From the NCBI GenBank assembly GCA_009741485.1, contig CM019214.1, positions 25,258,522 through 25,322,521 of the forward strand: a stretch of DNA of 64,000 nucleotides, written 5' to 3'. Positions 13,409-24,495 of this stretch are shown piece after piece. The notes below the pieces were generated by a model. That model worked only from the letters and a program-made list of their open reading frames with translations, made no database searches and was not told where the DNA came from. The translations under genes and the position numbers were made by a program. Source of the stretch: Malurus cyaneus samueli. Its lineage: Eukaryota; Chordata; Aves; Passeriformes; Maluridae. Each line of letters starts with the position of its first letter. Position 1 is the first letter of the stretch.

Positions 13409-14359
13409 TCACCGAGGAGTTCCAGCATTAATGTGAATCAAACTCAGGATCCGCCTCTGGATCTGCTTGGTCCTCACCCCGTAGATGATGGGGTTGAGCA
13501 CAGCAGGCACCAGGATGTAGATGTTGCCCATGATGATGTGGACCAGGGGAGCCAGGTCCCTCCCAAACCTGTGCACCACGGACAGCCCGATCAGGGGCAC
13601 GTAGAACGCCAGCACCACGCAGATGTGGGCAATGCAGGTGCTGAACACCTTGAGCCTCTCCCTCCATGCCGCCAGGCTCAGCACAGCCTTGAGGATGAGG
13701 AGGTAGGAGAGGCAGATGAGGATGGCGTCCAGCCCCATGACCAGCAGGATGGCTGTGAGCCCGTACACCACGCTGGGGGTGGTGTTGGCGCAGGCCAGGT
13801 TCATCACATCCTGGTGCAGGCAGAAGGAGTGGGACAGCACCCGGGAGCCGCAGAAGGGCAGGGGCAGGAGGAGCAGGGGCAGAGGCAGGAAGAAGAGCAC
13901 TCCCCTGGCCATGGCCAGCAGCCCGATTTTGGCCGTGGCCGCGTTGGTGAGGATGGCGGCGTGTCGCAGCGGGTGGCAGATGGCCACATAGCGGTCCACG
14001 GCCATGGCCAGCAGCACGGTGGACTCGACAGCTGAGAGCGTGTGGATGAGGAACATCTGCAGCAGGCAGGCCCCGAAGCCAATCTCCCTGGTGCCGAACC
14101 AGTAGAAGGCCAGGATGCGCGGCACGGTGGCCGTGGCCAGGGCCAGGTCGATGGTGGCCAGCATGCAGAGGAAGAAGTACATGGGCGCGTGCAGGCTGGG
14201 CTCCGTGCGCACCACCAGCAGCACGGCGCCGTTCCCCGCCAGCGCCAGCACGTAGGCGCAGCACAGAGGGATGGCCATCCAGGACTGGGCTGCCTCCAGC
14301 CCCGGGATGCTGGCCAGGATGAAGGACGGGCTCAGGTCAGAGCTGTTGGACAAGGGCAT
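13409..14359 (-). CDS. OR51E2: Class I olfactory receptor, OR51E2-like
   Basis: Intact intronless 316-residue seven-transmembrane GPCR with an ATG start. Visible features are an N-glycosylation site at N5, TM1 GN at 42-43, PMY at 59-61, the TM3 cysteine C98, DRY at 122-124 within MAVDRYVAICHPLR, extracellular loop 2 cysteines at 170/180/190, LSY at 217-219, FSTC at 239-242, HRFG at 263-266 and NPIIY at 289-293. The HRFG block and the PGLE motif after the N-terminus are class I (OR51/OR52) hallmarks. Stretches such as VVYGLTAILLVMG and FYVPLIGLSVVHRFG match what I know of OR51E2 (PSGR), a receptor also expressed outside the nose, so orthology is likely but inferred. The C-terminus is short (INAGTPR). 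Codons are very GC-rich at third positions. It acts at the plasma membrane through G-protein signalling; the ligand is not inferable. Confidence 0.93.
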   Translation of the reverse strand: MPLSNSSDLSPSFILASIPGLEAAQSWMAIPLCCAYVLALAGNGAVLLVVRTEPSLHAPMYFFLCMLATIDLALATATVPRILAFYWFGTREIGFGACLLQMFLIHTLSAVESTVLLAMAVDRYVAICHPLRHAAILTNAATAKIGLLAMARGVLFFLPLPLLLLPLPFCGSRVLSHSFCLHQDVMNLACANTTPSVVYGLTAILLVMGLDAILICLSYLLILKAVLSLAAWRERLKVFSTCIAHICVVLAFYVPLIGLSVVHRFGRDLAPLVHIIMGNIYILVPAVLNPIIYGVRTKQIQRRILSLIHINAGTPR

Positions 14360-15854
14360 GGCCCGCGGGGCCGGGGGCGCTCATGCTATGCCAGGGCACT
14401 TCCTGCTGCAAGGGAAACACAAAGGGCACTTTACAAACCCTTTCCCATGGCCTGGGATCCCGCAGGGCCATTCCTGGGATTCTCAGGGTTGCCACACTGA
14501 TGCAGAGAGCCCCTCCTCCAGTTTTTTACCCCGTTATGGCTCTATGCAACAACATATGCAGTGACAAAATGCTGACATTTGAGTTCGAACAGGAATTGCC
14601 TGAATTCTCTAACAAGCAGAACACCGTAAAATCAACCTTTTGAATAATAAACCCATCAGCTGAATTCGTTTGCTTTTCTTTTTAAAGGACAAAATTAAAT
14701 TTGATAACAAAAAACCCAGCAGATTTTAAGTGCTTCCTGTAAAACTTCAGTGCTGCTTGATTTTTAACATATGCACTGTGGTGCCCTGTCAGAAATGTGC
14801 TCAGTGAGGCTGAAGCTGGTGGTGCTGCCTCCCACGGCCCAGCCCTCCCCAGAACAGCACACAGGGACAGACATAGATATTCCAATTTTTTTTGCATAAA
14901 AATTGGATTTTTATCCTATGAAAAACACTTATGGAAAAATCAGAATCTGTAGAAAAAAAAAAAAAAAAAAAAAATCAGATTATTTAGCTTATTCTGTGTC
15001 TATAGATTTTCCAGGAGTGCTGTGATCCAAGGATAATGGCCTGGAGATATGAAAAAGCCTTTGCTTTAGCTTCCTTTCTATTTTCAGGCACCAAGCCAGT
15101 ACCTGGCTGCACCTGTGCTGGAATAAACCCACCATCCCTCCGCCCTGGATGGACAGCACAAGGTCAAGCACATAACCTGAGCTTTCTGATTATTCCTTCC
15201 ATGCCCAATCCATGTAAATCAGTGATGCAAAGGGGTTTTATGGCAAGCTCTGCAGGTTATTAATGGAGTTATTTTATAAGTATCACTGGGTTGTGAAATA
15301 CAGGATTTTTATCACACAACTGGGGTGAAGCCCTAAAATAGCATCAGGATTTATTCTACTGATGTGGGGCTTTTCCATCTTTGATGTATAACGAGTAAGA
15401 CTCACACTGTAGCTTTTTCTACCCGATTTACACACAGCGTGGGAGGACTATTCCTGTCACTGCGCCCAAAATCTGTTCCAGGGATGACGTTGGCAGCAAA
15501 ACACTCGAATTAAGGAACAAACGGAATGAACAAAGAGCCTCAGTAATCACCAACAGGTACTGTGGCACCTCTCCTGCCAGCCCTGAAGGAATTACCCAAG
15601 TCTCACTGGAAAATCTCTGCCCCTGAGGGAATGGGGTTGTGAGACAGGCACTGAAACAATCCCTGATGCTTCAGCTCATCTCTAATTCTCTGGCACTATA
15701 AACGTACACAGGTTTTCAGAAGGGCTTGGGATTCAGGAGCGGGTGCTGTGAGGGCCTGGCTTTCTGTAGAGATGGAGACTGGATCCATGTCTTTGAAACA
15801 CCAATAAATGGAGATTTCTTTTCCTAGCAGGATCCAAGCAGCAGCCACAGCAGT
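14360..15854. other. Noncoding upstream flank of the OR51E2-like gene
   Basis: Holds a poly(A) run of about 23 bases (14953-14976) and AT-rich DNA, but no coding frame. OR genes usually have one or more noncoding 5' exons a few kb upstream, so this stretch is where such an exon and promoter would lie. I cannot pick one out. Confidence 0.5.
14953..14976. repeat. Poly(A) tract
   Basis: Uninterrupted run of about 23 A residues. No retrogene or target-site duplication is visible around it. Confidence 0.9.
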
Positions 15855-15937
15855 GAATCACAGAATCACTGAGGTTGGAAAGCCAGGATTGTTGAGTCCA
15901 ACCTTTGACCAATGCCCATCTCATCAAAGACCCATGG
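15855..15937 (-). repeat. CR1 LINE 3' tip, older subfamily
   Basis: 'cacagaatcactgaggttggaaag...gttgagtccaacctttgacc' is the reverse-oriented 3' end of an older CR1 type. It is cut off exactly where the next, younger CR1 copy begins. Confidence 0.8.
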
Positions 15938-16305
15938 AATGGTTTGGGTTACAAGGACCTCAGAGCTCACCCAGTGCCACCCCTGCCATGGCAGGGACAC
16001 CTCCCACTGTCCCAGGCTGCTCCCAGCCCCAATGTCCAGCCTGGCCTTGGGCACTCAAAGGGATCCAGGGGCAGCCACAGCTTCTCTGGGCACCCTGTGC
16101 CAGGGCCTGCCCACCCTCCCAGGGAACAATTCCTGCCCAATATCCCATCTGGTCCTGCCCTCTGGCACTGGGAAGCCATTCCCTGGCTCCTGTCCCTGCA
16201 GTCCTTGTCCCCAGTCCCTCTCCAGCTCTCCTGAAGCCCCTTTAGGCCCTGGAAGGGTCTCTAAGGTCTCTCTGATGCCTTTACCCCTCCAGGCTGAATA
16301 ATCCC
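15938..16305 (-). repeat. CR1 LINE 3' end, young subfamily
   Basis: Reverse-oriented copy reading GGTGCCCAGAGAAGCTGTGG on the minus strand. It abuts the older CR1 tip to its left, suggesting a nested or target-adjacent insertion. The right end grades into a CT-rich tract (16315-16410). Confidence 0.92.
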
Positions 16306-18533
16306 AGTCCTCCCATCTTTCTTCTTCTTTTTCCTTCTCTGCCTTCTCCCTCTTTCCTTTCCCCTTTCTCTCCACACCATTTTTATCTCTCCCTCTCTCA
16401 TTCCCCCTCCATCCTGCTCTCCAGCTGTGCTGACAGATGTGCTGATAAATCCCCCACACTCTGCCCTCCAAGTCCCTCACAAACATCTTACTGTGGCAGA
16501 GGCTCCTGGGGTTTTTGTTTCTGAGCCGTTTTGGAGAAGAGCCGCAGCCGGGAAGCACAGACATCCAGGCATGAACTCTGAAAGTTTTCAGAATGGGAGC
16601 AAACTCAGAATCTTCTCAGAATTCTCAGTCATCATTTTCAGACTCTGGTGTGAAGATGGTGGAAGCCAGGCATCTCTTCAGAGAAGCTCTTTTCTCCTGG
16701 ATGTTATTAATCTTGCAAGCTCCCGTTGAGATCACAGATATTTGAGCAGAGCTGTCCCTTCCCCAGCACCAGCAGGAGCTGCTCCCCAGGCTGAGCTCCT
16801 GGGGCTGTTGCTATTCCACCCTGGGAGAGGGACCCCGGGGACACTCAGCGAGATGGTTCACACAACACAGAGCAAGCGGTGGCCTGGGAATCCTCCCCTC
16901 AGGAATCCTCCCTGCCCTCTTTCTGTTTTTTATGGAGCTGTTCTCGCACTGTTTTTTTCTCTCCATTCCAGCTGCTGCATGGGTGGAGCAGAACAGAAGG
17001 GCACCGATCTGGGCCCCAGTGCTCAGTGCCAGGCAAAACCAGGCCAGTTCAGGGCTGGGATCCTGTCCCGGTGCCTTTGCTGCTTCATCCTTCCAAGCTG
17101 AACACTGACTGTTGCTTCTTATTCTCCACTGTGGTCAAGACTGGCCAAAATATGGTTTGAGATCCATAGAAATACAGCTCTGAAACTGGGAGGAACGAAA
17201 TATTTACAACTGGAGGTGGCACTCAGTGCTCTGGTCTGAGTGATAAGGTGGGGATCCGTCACAGGTCTGGGAGGGCTTTTCCAACCCGAGCAGTGCTGTG
17301 ATTCTGTTCCATGATTTTGGGGCATTTTATTCAAGCCAGGAGAACCATGAGCCCTCTTTTCCTGCGTGGCTGAGACCCAGCCTCCAGCAGAGCAAGGAGA
17401 CAGACTGTCACCTCCCAGCTGTGGGTGCCCCTGGAGATCTCCTCCGTCCCTCTGAGGGGCACAGCCAGCACCAGCTGACCTCAGATGGAAGGCAGCAGCC
17501 CGTGGTCCTGAGCGTCAGGATGTTTAGCCATTCCTGATGGTTTTGAACCTCTTTCTTTTTATTTTTGAGAGTTTCCAGCCCCACCAGACCCCCAAACCCA
17601 CAAGGGCACACACCCCTGACTCATACAGTCCTGCTCATCTGCAGCACCCCTGAAGATTTTAGGCAACTCCAACCTAATATTTCTGCACTGTATAGACAGA
17701 AAAAAGGCTTCATCAAGTTTTATGACCTTTCACAAGGAATAGGTGGGGTTTATTGCAGATGCTGCACGTACATGGCGTTCAATGCACAACAGTGACTGGG
17801 ACATTCATGAGACTTGGCAAGCTGGTAAGACTCAAAGACATCCAAAAGAGACACAAAAGCAGCTGTTCCCTGAATGGGGATGGGCATGGCACTCCAGACA
17901 CGTGAATGATGGCTGAGCAGGCTGTCCAGAAGGGCTGAGAGAGCTCTGGGCCCCTCAGCAGCACCTAATGAGAAATGCTGTATGCTCAGCCTCTGCACTG
18001 GGCTGCCCCTCGAGGGATGTTTCCAGATGAACAATCAGTGACTGGGATGGCCAGAGTGCCCCCCAGCTCTCGGCCCATGGTCCGTCCTGTGGGGTTTGCT
18101 GCCAGCTCAGCTGGGCTGTGACACACGGCGAGGGGACGATGACCCTGTGCAAGGTCTCTCAGTGAAGGTTACACCCCATTATCTCCTCCGAGTTTGCCTC
18201 ACACACAGGAGGCTCCTTGATCTCCCGATCAAATCACTTGAAAAGAGTAAGTCAAGAGGCCCATTTTTCTTTAATTGCCTCCCTCTTACGGGGGCTTCCA
18301 TCTGGCTGTATCGCTAATCTTGGGGTGTCTACCGGCTGCTGGAAGGGATGAAAGCACCATACTAGGACACAGCATGAAAATTCACAGCTCTGACTTGAGG
18401 GACAGCATCCCAGTGGACCTGCAGTTCTTTCCTCTGCAGTGACCTGCACGGATGAAGCACCAAGAGACCACTCCACCAGCTCTGACTGGGAAACCAGGAC
18501 AAGAGCTCCAACCCAGAAACCAGTTCCAGGGGG
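16306..18533. other. Noncoding between OR genes
   Basis: Contains a CT-rich tract (about 16315-16410) and a short CR1 piece described separately. On the minus strand an AATAAA occurs at 17749-17754, a possible distal poly(A) signal for the OR at 18686-19660. No coding frame is recognised. Confidence 0.45.
17205..17312 (+). repeat. CR1 LINE 3' end fragment
   Basis: Second-subfamily 3' end ('ctggaggtggcactcagtgctctgg' to 'gtgctgtgattctgttcc'). About 105 bp, with internal change relative to other copies. Confidence 0.75.
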
Positions 18534-18655
18534 CTGACTGAGACACCAGTCCCAGACCAGCCCCAGAACTGTGACTGAGTGACCAGTCCCAGACCAGTCC
18601 CAGAGCCGTGACTGAGTGACCAGTCCCAGAGCTGGGACTGAGTGACCAGTCCATC
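18534..18655. repeat. Tandem repeat, about 36 bp by 3
   Basis: Three imperfect units built on GACTGAGTGACCAGTCCCAG. It ends about 30 bp beyond the stop codon of the minus-strand OR, so it probably lies in that gene's 3' UTR. Confidence 0.85.
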
Positions 18656-18685
18656 AGCACTTCGTGGCAGGACTGCTGAAGGAGG

Positions 18686-19660
18686 CTACCAGTCAGATGC
18701 ACTCTTCCTGTGCAGGGCCCTGAGCAAAGCCTCCCGGATGTGGGTGGATTTTATGCTGTAGATAACGGGGTTGAGGGCAGGGGGAATGATAAGGTAGGTG
18801 TAGGCCACCAAGGTGTTAACGAGGGGGGGAACATTCCTTCCAAAGCGATGGATCATGGACAGCCCAATCATGGGGATGAAGAACACAAGGACAGCGCAGA
18901 TATGGGACACGCAGGTATTCAGAGCCTTCAGGCACTCCTCCTTGGTGGCGAGGCTGACCACGGTTCTGATGATGAGGATGTAGGACAGCACGATGAAGAT
19001 GAAGTCCATCCCCACAGTGGACAAGAGAATGATCATCCCATAGAAGACATTGACCTTTATATCTGCACACGCCAGGTTCATGATGTCGGGGTGGAAGCAG
19101 AAAGAGTGGGAGAGCTCCGTCTTGCCGCAGTAGGTCAGTCTCTTGAGCAGGAAGGGAATGGGAAGGAGTGAGACCATTCCCCTGAGGACGATGGCCAGGC
19201 CAATCTTTAGGACAGTGGTCTTGGTCAGGATGGACGAGTGTCTCAGGGGGTGCGAGATGGCAATGAAGCGGTCAAAGGCCATGGCCAGGAGCACGGAGGA
19301 CTCGATGAAGGACAGGATGTGGATGAAATACATCTGGGTGAGGCAGGCGTCGAAGCCAATCTTGCGCACGTCGAACCAGAAGAGGCCCAGGGTGGTGGGC
19401 AGGGTGCAGAGAGCCAGGCCCAGGTCGGTGACCGCCAGCATGGACAGGAAATAATACATGGGCTCGTGAAGGCTTTGGGTCCTCCTGATGATGAACAGGA
19501 TCACGCAGTTGCCCACCAGAGCGGTCAGGTAGAGGGCACAGAAAGGGATGGAGATCCAGGGATGAAGGGCCTCCAGGCCCGGGATGCCCATCATGAGGAG
19601 AGCTGAGGGTTGGTAGAAGGAGCCATTGAACTCCCACGGGGTGTGTGAGTCGCGCTCCAT
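18686..19660 (-). CDS. Class I olfactory receptor, OR51 family
   Basis: Intact 324-residue intronless receptor with an ATG start. Features are N-glycosylation at N12, the class I IPGLE motif near residue 26, TM1 GN at 50-51, PMYY near 68, C106 in TM3, a DRF (not DRY) motif at 130-132 followed by IAISHPLRH, loop-2 cysteines around 178/188/198, LSY at 225-227, LNTC at 247-250, HRFG at 271-274 and NPVIY at 297-301. The pattern MLAVTDLGLALCTLPTTLG with YFIHILSF is typical of OR51 receptors. The subfamily is not assigned. The ICHPLR cysteine of most ORs is serine here, and the aspartate and arginine needed for G-protein coupling are kept. Third-position GC is lower than in the two flanking OR genes. 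It sits in the same orientation as the other intact ORs. Confidence 0.93.
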   Translation of the reverse strand: MERDSHTPWEFNGSFYQPSALLMMGIPGLEALHPWISIPFCALYLTALVGNCVILFIIRRTQSLHEPMYYFLSMLAVTDLGLALCTLPTTLGLFWFDVRKIGFDACLTQMYFIHILSFIESSVLLAMAFDRFIAISHPLRHSSILTKTTVLKIGLAIVLRGMVSLLPIPFLLKRLTYCGKTELSHSFCFHPDIMNLACADIKVNVFYGMIILLSTVGMDFIFIVLSYILIIRTVVSLATKEECLKALNTCVSHICAVLVFFIPMIGLSMIHRFGRNVPPLVNTLVAYTYLIIPPALNPVIYSIKSTHIREALLRALHRKSASDW

Positions 19661-20149
19661 CCCAGCTCAGCTCTCACATGGCCTGGGCCTAAAACAAATC
19701 AACAGCACAAGCACCACGGAGCTGGGCTCTGGCTGAACAGAGGAGCTGCGCATCCCTCTGCGGCCCCAGCAGCCTCTGCAGGGATCCCTGCGCTCTTTGG
19801 ACACAGTCACATATGGCTACGCTCCTGTTTATCCGTTAAATCGCAAGATGAAGGAAAAGGATGGACATTTTTTCTTGAAAAAGAGAAAAAGAAAAAAAAA
19901 GAAAGACTTTAGAATGAAAAGGAAAACATTTCCAGGGAGTGCCACTATGTCACAGTTGTCCCCAAATTCCAGTGTTTGAGATGCTGTGTGGAGTGAACAA
20001 ATGCCTTTTCTGAAATCATCCCAGTCATGACCAAACTGCCAAGCCAAGGCCTTTTTTATGCCAGCTGGGATGAAAAAACATGAAAATAGTGAACATTTAA
20101 CCCTGACACTTCTTATTTAGGAAATCAACACTGGAAACAAATGCAAAGT
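19661..20149. other. Noncoding upstream flank of the second OR
   Basis: Includes an A-rich stretch (19878-19905, AAAG-like). No exon is identified. Confidence 0.5.
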
Positions 20150-20328
20150 TTGTTGGCACTGGCACAGGTTTCCCAGAGAAGCTGTGGCTGCCCCATTCCT
20201 AGAAGTGTTAAAGGCCAGGTTGAGCAGCCTGGTCTAGAGGAAGGGGTCCCTGCCCACAGCACCAGCTGGAACAGGGTGGTTTTTAAGGTTCCTCCCAACC
20301 CAAACCAGTCTGGGATTCCATGGTTTAC
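20150..20328 (+). repeat. CR1 LINE 3' end
   Basis: 'gttggcactggcacaggtttcccagagaagctg' through 'cccaacccaaaccagtctgggattcc'. Diverged and therefore older than the copies at 30-56 kb. Confidence 0.85.
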
Positions 20329-20754
20329 AACAGGACAGAGAATCAGCCACTCTGACCCTCCTGCTCTCGGCTCAGGAGATGGCTCCCAGGGCCAGGTGCA
20401 TTTTCAGTGGTTCTCACACCAAGCCCTGCTCATTTCCCAGTCCCACTAACAGGTGGAGGGGAGAATAAATGAGCAAAACCCCTCACGGGCCCAGGCTGGT
20501 TGATAAAGGCAAACACGAGGCAAAGCAAAGACGTTATAGGGCCCTGGGGGGGATCCTGGGGAGGATCCTGGGGGTCCGAACTGGAGGCGAGGGGGCACAT
20601 GGGCTGTGATGAGTGTTTTACACAGGATCAAGAGCAGGAGGCGAGGGAGGCCCTGGCAGAAATCCGGCAGTGTCTGCTCCGGTGAGTTCAGCAGGTGAGG
20701 ATGAGGCAGGTGGAGGTGGAGAATGCCTTGGAATAAGAGATCAAGGAAAGAGGC

Positions 20755-21095
20755 TTGTTCAGCCTGGAGAACAGAGGGCATGCAGAGACCCAGCAGCAGC
20801 CTTCCCCTCCCTCCAAGGAGGCATCAAGGAAGCTGGAGCAGGCTCTTCAGAGCAGAGCATGCGAGAAGGATGGGAGGCAACAGGTGTGAGCCGGAACAAG
20901 GGAGATTTAAACTGAATAAAATGAGACACGTTTCCCCATCAAGCATCAGAGCAGGCTGCCCAGAGGCGGCACATATATCCACAGAAGGTTTCAAGGCCAT
21001 GAACAGCCTTGTCTGACCTCCCAGCTGGCCCTGCCTCGAGGCAGATCTTGGAGTAGAGATCCACAGCAGTCTCTCCAATACGAATTATCCAATGA
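20755..21095 (+). repeat. Old CR1 LINE 3' portion
   Basis: Recognisable blocks are 'ttcagcctggagaacagag', 'ggagatttaaactgaat', 'agagcaggctgcccagag' and 'tttcaaggccatgaacagcc'. Divergence is high and the tail is lost. This is one of the oldest CR1 copies in the window. Confidence 0.65.
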
Positions 21096-21834
21096 ACCTC
21101 CAAACCTTGGCACAATCCAGGTTCTTAGATTTCATGTGACAATGCTGGAAAGGCTGACAGGGTCCCTGAGCCCCTCAGTGACAGAATGACTTGCTGGGTG
21201 GGTGGGGGAAAGCAGCAAATGTGCAAGACAAGAACTAATCAAAGCAAAAACGTATTTGTGATTTCAGTCTTCCTGCACCTTCCACAGGATACAAAACGCA
21301 GGTCACAGAGCGCCTGGATTATGAGCCAGAGGCTTTTCTGTAACACAGCTCATCTTTGAGTAACACACAGCTCTTCCATGACGTATTTATTAAGTTCCTA
21401 ATACGATTTTCTTCATTAGATTCTCAGCTTGAGAGTCTAATGTGACAATAAATCCTGAAGCTTAGCAAAGACGAACATCTTCCTGCTCCAGGGCAAAAGC
21501 ACACGTAACTGATGGGACCTGGGGAAAACCCAAAAGCATTTGATTTCCTTCAGGCAAGGCAGAGCCACGTGTTGGCATCAGAATCACCCTGACCTGCAGC
21601 CCTGCCTTGTGAGATGCTGAGGGGACAATCTCAGCCCTTCCTCAGGAGAGCCTGGGCAGCACCTGGGGGGCTTGGACATGGGTAGGCAGCTGGTGCATCC
21701 CCTGATGGTTCCACAAGGCCTGATGGTAGCAAAGGAAACTGCCCACAGGTGCCTCTGTCCTCGCTGCTGGCTCACAGCTCCCCAGAGTAGGAGATGCCCC
21801 TTTCTGCCAATGCATCTGGAGGTGCTGAGACCCT

Positions 21835-22003
21835 GCACAGGGTGCCCAGAGAAGCTGTGGCTGCCCCTGGATCCCTGGCAGTGCCCAGGCTAGACAGCAC
21901 TTGACATAGGAGGTGTCCCTGCCATGGCAGGGGTGGCACTGGATGAGCTTTTAAGGTCCTTTTTTTACCCAGCCCACTCCACAATTCTGTGATCTAAGCA
22001 GTG
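21835..22003 (+). repeat. CR1 LINE 3' end
   Basis: Carries GGTGCCCAGAGAAGCTGTGG and ends 'ccacaattctgtgatctaag', a clear tail remnant. About 165 bp, with a few small internal deletions. Confidence 0.88.
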
Positions 22004-23100
22004 AAATCACTCTGCCAACTCCTGCAATTGAGTCACATCTGAGGCCTGGGTTAAAAACCTAAAACACCCCAAATGTGTGCAAGCCCGTGTCTCTGAGCAC
22101 ATCTTCTGGCAGATATCCAGAACTCTCCAAGACATTGAGATTCAACAGTTTTCCCGGAATATGGAGGAAGATACGGACACTGTTAGAGCACCAGGGAAAG
22201 AAGAGGCTGGTGAGAACTCTCTGGGTCTGTAGGAGATGCTTCACTAATAAGAAAACCTTCCTTCAAACCTGATTTTGTCACACCATCAACTCCCACCACA
22301 CTGTAGAAATTACTCAGAAACAGGGTTTATTCACTCTGTTCCCCTCTGAGCTACTCTCATTTGTTAAGTGCTCCAAAACATTACAGATTCCACTCCAAGA
22401 TGGTTTTACCCCTCCATGTTTCATGTGTGTGCCTGTAAATGAGGTACATAAATACACACACATATAGTGTATGAAATATATAAATATACACACATAGAAT
22501 GTATGAAATATATAAACAAGCAGGCATGCTTGCTGATGGCTATGGGCATTTGTGTGCGTGTAGACAACATACAGCTCAACTTACAGTACACATGTGTCTG
22601 CTGCAGAGTCACAGAACCACAGAGCCAGGTCAGAAAAGATCTCCTGTCTGACTATCACAGGGTGCCGATTGCACCTTTCTAGTGCAGCCAAGGCCTGAGG
22701 AGGAAGCAAACCTCCCGTTCCTGGAGGATACCAAGTTAAAGATTCATGACAGCCCTGGGAGGTGTCTGCTGAGGCATCCAGCCACAGAGAAGATGATCCC
22801 TGCCCAGTGCCCAAGGAGTTCCTGCTCCCCAGGAGCAGCCCAGCTGAAGGAGCAGAGGCCAGGCACCAGGGCACAAGCCTCATGCAAGGCACGCTGATGT
22901 CCTTTCTCCTGCCTTCAAAGCCACCTCCTGATCTTTTGCCTGTCTCTGGCTTTGATGTTCACCAACAACTCAAAATGCTTTAGAGGTTCTTGTCAGCAAG
23001 GGCAGGAGCAGGGGCTTGGGATCTGGGGCTGGGGCCAGATGAGACCCCAAATCTGCTTCTTTCCAAAGAGGAGACATTGCTGTTTTCACAATGGCATCGC
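22004..23100. other. Noncoding, AT-rich with a local duplication
   Basis: 22455-22515 contains two near-identical copies of a roughly 36-bp AT-rich segment (GTATGAAATATATAAA). 22606-22650 ('gagtcacagaaccacagagcc') may be a decayed CR1 tip. No coding frame is recognised. Confidence 0.5.
22455..22518. repeat. Short AT-rich tandem duplication
   Basis: Two copies of TGTATGAAATATATAAA, separated by ATACACACATAGAA-type sequence. Probably replication slippage. Confidence 0.8.
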
Positions 23101-23119
23101 TGCCAACTCAAGCAGCCAA

Positions 23120-23740
23120 GCGAGGGCTCAGCAGAGGGAGTGGGATCTGCAGAGGAACCCTGGCACCCACAGAGCCCAATTGCCTGGTGACTTTGGGGGC
23201 CAGGACAGGTACGGGCCATTCCCACAGCCGAGCCGTCCGCCCGAGGGTGAGACAGCACCGCCACGGCTCCGAGCTCCCCAGCGATGGGGAGATGCCAACC
23301 GCCCGCTCCCCGCGGCACATGCCACCCCCGGCCACCACGGAGCGACAGGGACCTGCCGAGGGCACCGGGGGCTGCTCCACCCGTCCGTGCCACCGTCCCA
23401 CCAAAGGCAGCACGGAGCGGGGCCGGGGCTGCTGCACTTACCGAGCGGCGCCGGGGCTCTCGGGCGAGGAGCAGAGGGAGATCCCGGTCCGTGGCGTGTC
23501 CGTGTCCGGTCCGTGTCCGTGTCCGTGTCCGTGTCCCTGTCCCTGCCCGTGTTCCTGTCCCTGTCCGTGTCTGTGTCCCTGTCCCTGTCCCTGTCGTGTC
23601 CGTGTCCGTGTCCGTGTCCCTGTCGTGTCCGTGCCCGTGTCCGGAGTCAGCCCTTATAACACTGACCCTGCCCCGTCACCCGGGAGCCGTGGAGCCCGGG
23701 CTGCCGTGCGCAAACAGCGGGAGGAGTGAGCGCAGTAAAT
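23120..23740 (-). promoter_or_regulatory. CpG island with minus-strand TATA box and exon-1 donor
   Basis: This is a GC- and CpG-rich block within AT-richer DNA. On the minus strand, TATAAG lies at 23653-23658, and GTAAGT (reverse of 23436-23441) would end an exon at 23442 with context GCTCG|GTAAGT. TATA-to-donor spacing gives an exon of about 180 bp that includes the hexamer array. No long ATG frame crosses the donor, so this would be a noncoding or short-coding first exon. The nearest minus-strand gene downstream is the OR at 18686-19660, 3.8 kb away. A shared transcript is possible but unproven. Confidence 0.4.
23494..23642. repeat. TGTCCN hexamer array
   Basis: About 150 bp of the 6-bp unit GTGTCC mixed with CTGTCC and occasional 5-bp slips. 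It lies inside the proposed first exon and CpG island. A related hexamer array occurs at 55231-55290. Confidence 0.95.
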
Positions 23741-24326
23741 GAGCGTTTCCATTTATGCTGCTCTCCCAGCAGGCAGGATTTTCTCCTGATAGTTTATTGG
23801 TGACATGTTTATGGCTCCCAGTGATTTATGGCTGGCAATGCTGCAGCCACAGTGCTGGCAATACACATAATTTTTATTGGGAGGATAAATCTGTAGTGGA
23901 AATAATCATAAATTCTGTAAGAGGAGTGTTTGCAGCATCGCTTCAAGGGAATGACAGAGGGGAAGTTCTGGCTGTCTCCTTCTGACCCGTGAGACAACAA
24001 ATGCTTAATTAAAATCATAATATATTGCACAATAAAAGCAAACTGGATATTACAAAGGCAAACACAGCCCCAGGAGTGGGTGTCCCCTCAGGTGGCCCTG
24101 GAGCCAACTGTGTCAAGATGTCTTGTGGCAATAAGTTTATCTTTGCTCAGCTGTGGGGTGGAAACTGAATTTAACCTCTATTTCCGTGCCTGAGCCAGGC
24201 CACGGAGAGCAAATGGGTTTGTCTCATGTGAGGTGTAGAAAACGCAGTCTCTGGCCCTAAGGGACACTTCTGTGGTTGTAAACCCGTCTGTGCTGGGGCA
24301 CTGCCTTCCATGGGCACCAGGAAATT
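23741..24326. other. Noncoding, AT-rich
   Basis: No repeat of recent origin and no coding frame is seen. AATAAA-like strings occur on both strands (for example 24032-24037) without an associated gene. Confidence 0.5.
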
Positions 24327-24480
24327 CACAGAATCCCAGGATCACTGAGGTTGGAAAAGCTGTCTGAGACAACCGAGTCAAAGCTGTGCCAGACCCCCAC
24401 CTAGTCACCCAGACCAAAATACTGAATGCCACGTCCAGGCATTCCTTGGACACCTCCAGGGATGGGGTCTTTTCATGTGG
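24327..24480 (-). repeat. CR1 LINE 3' end, older subfamily
   Basis: Reverse-oriented 'cacagaatcccaggatcactgaggttggaaaa' to 'gacacctccagggatgggg'. It meets the next CR1 copy head-to-head after about 15 bp. Confidence 0.8.
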
Positions 24481-24495
24481 GAGGACAGGACAGGA

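Noticed and set aside
22952..23742. Frames with RVRVRVPV or CPCPCPC runs
   Set aside because: Arise from the GTGTCC hexamer array; no start or domain support.
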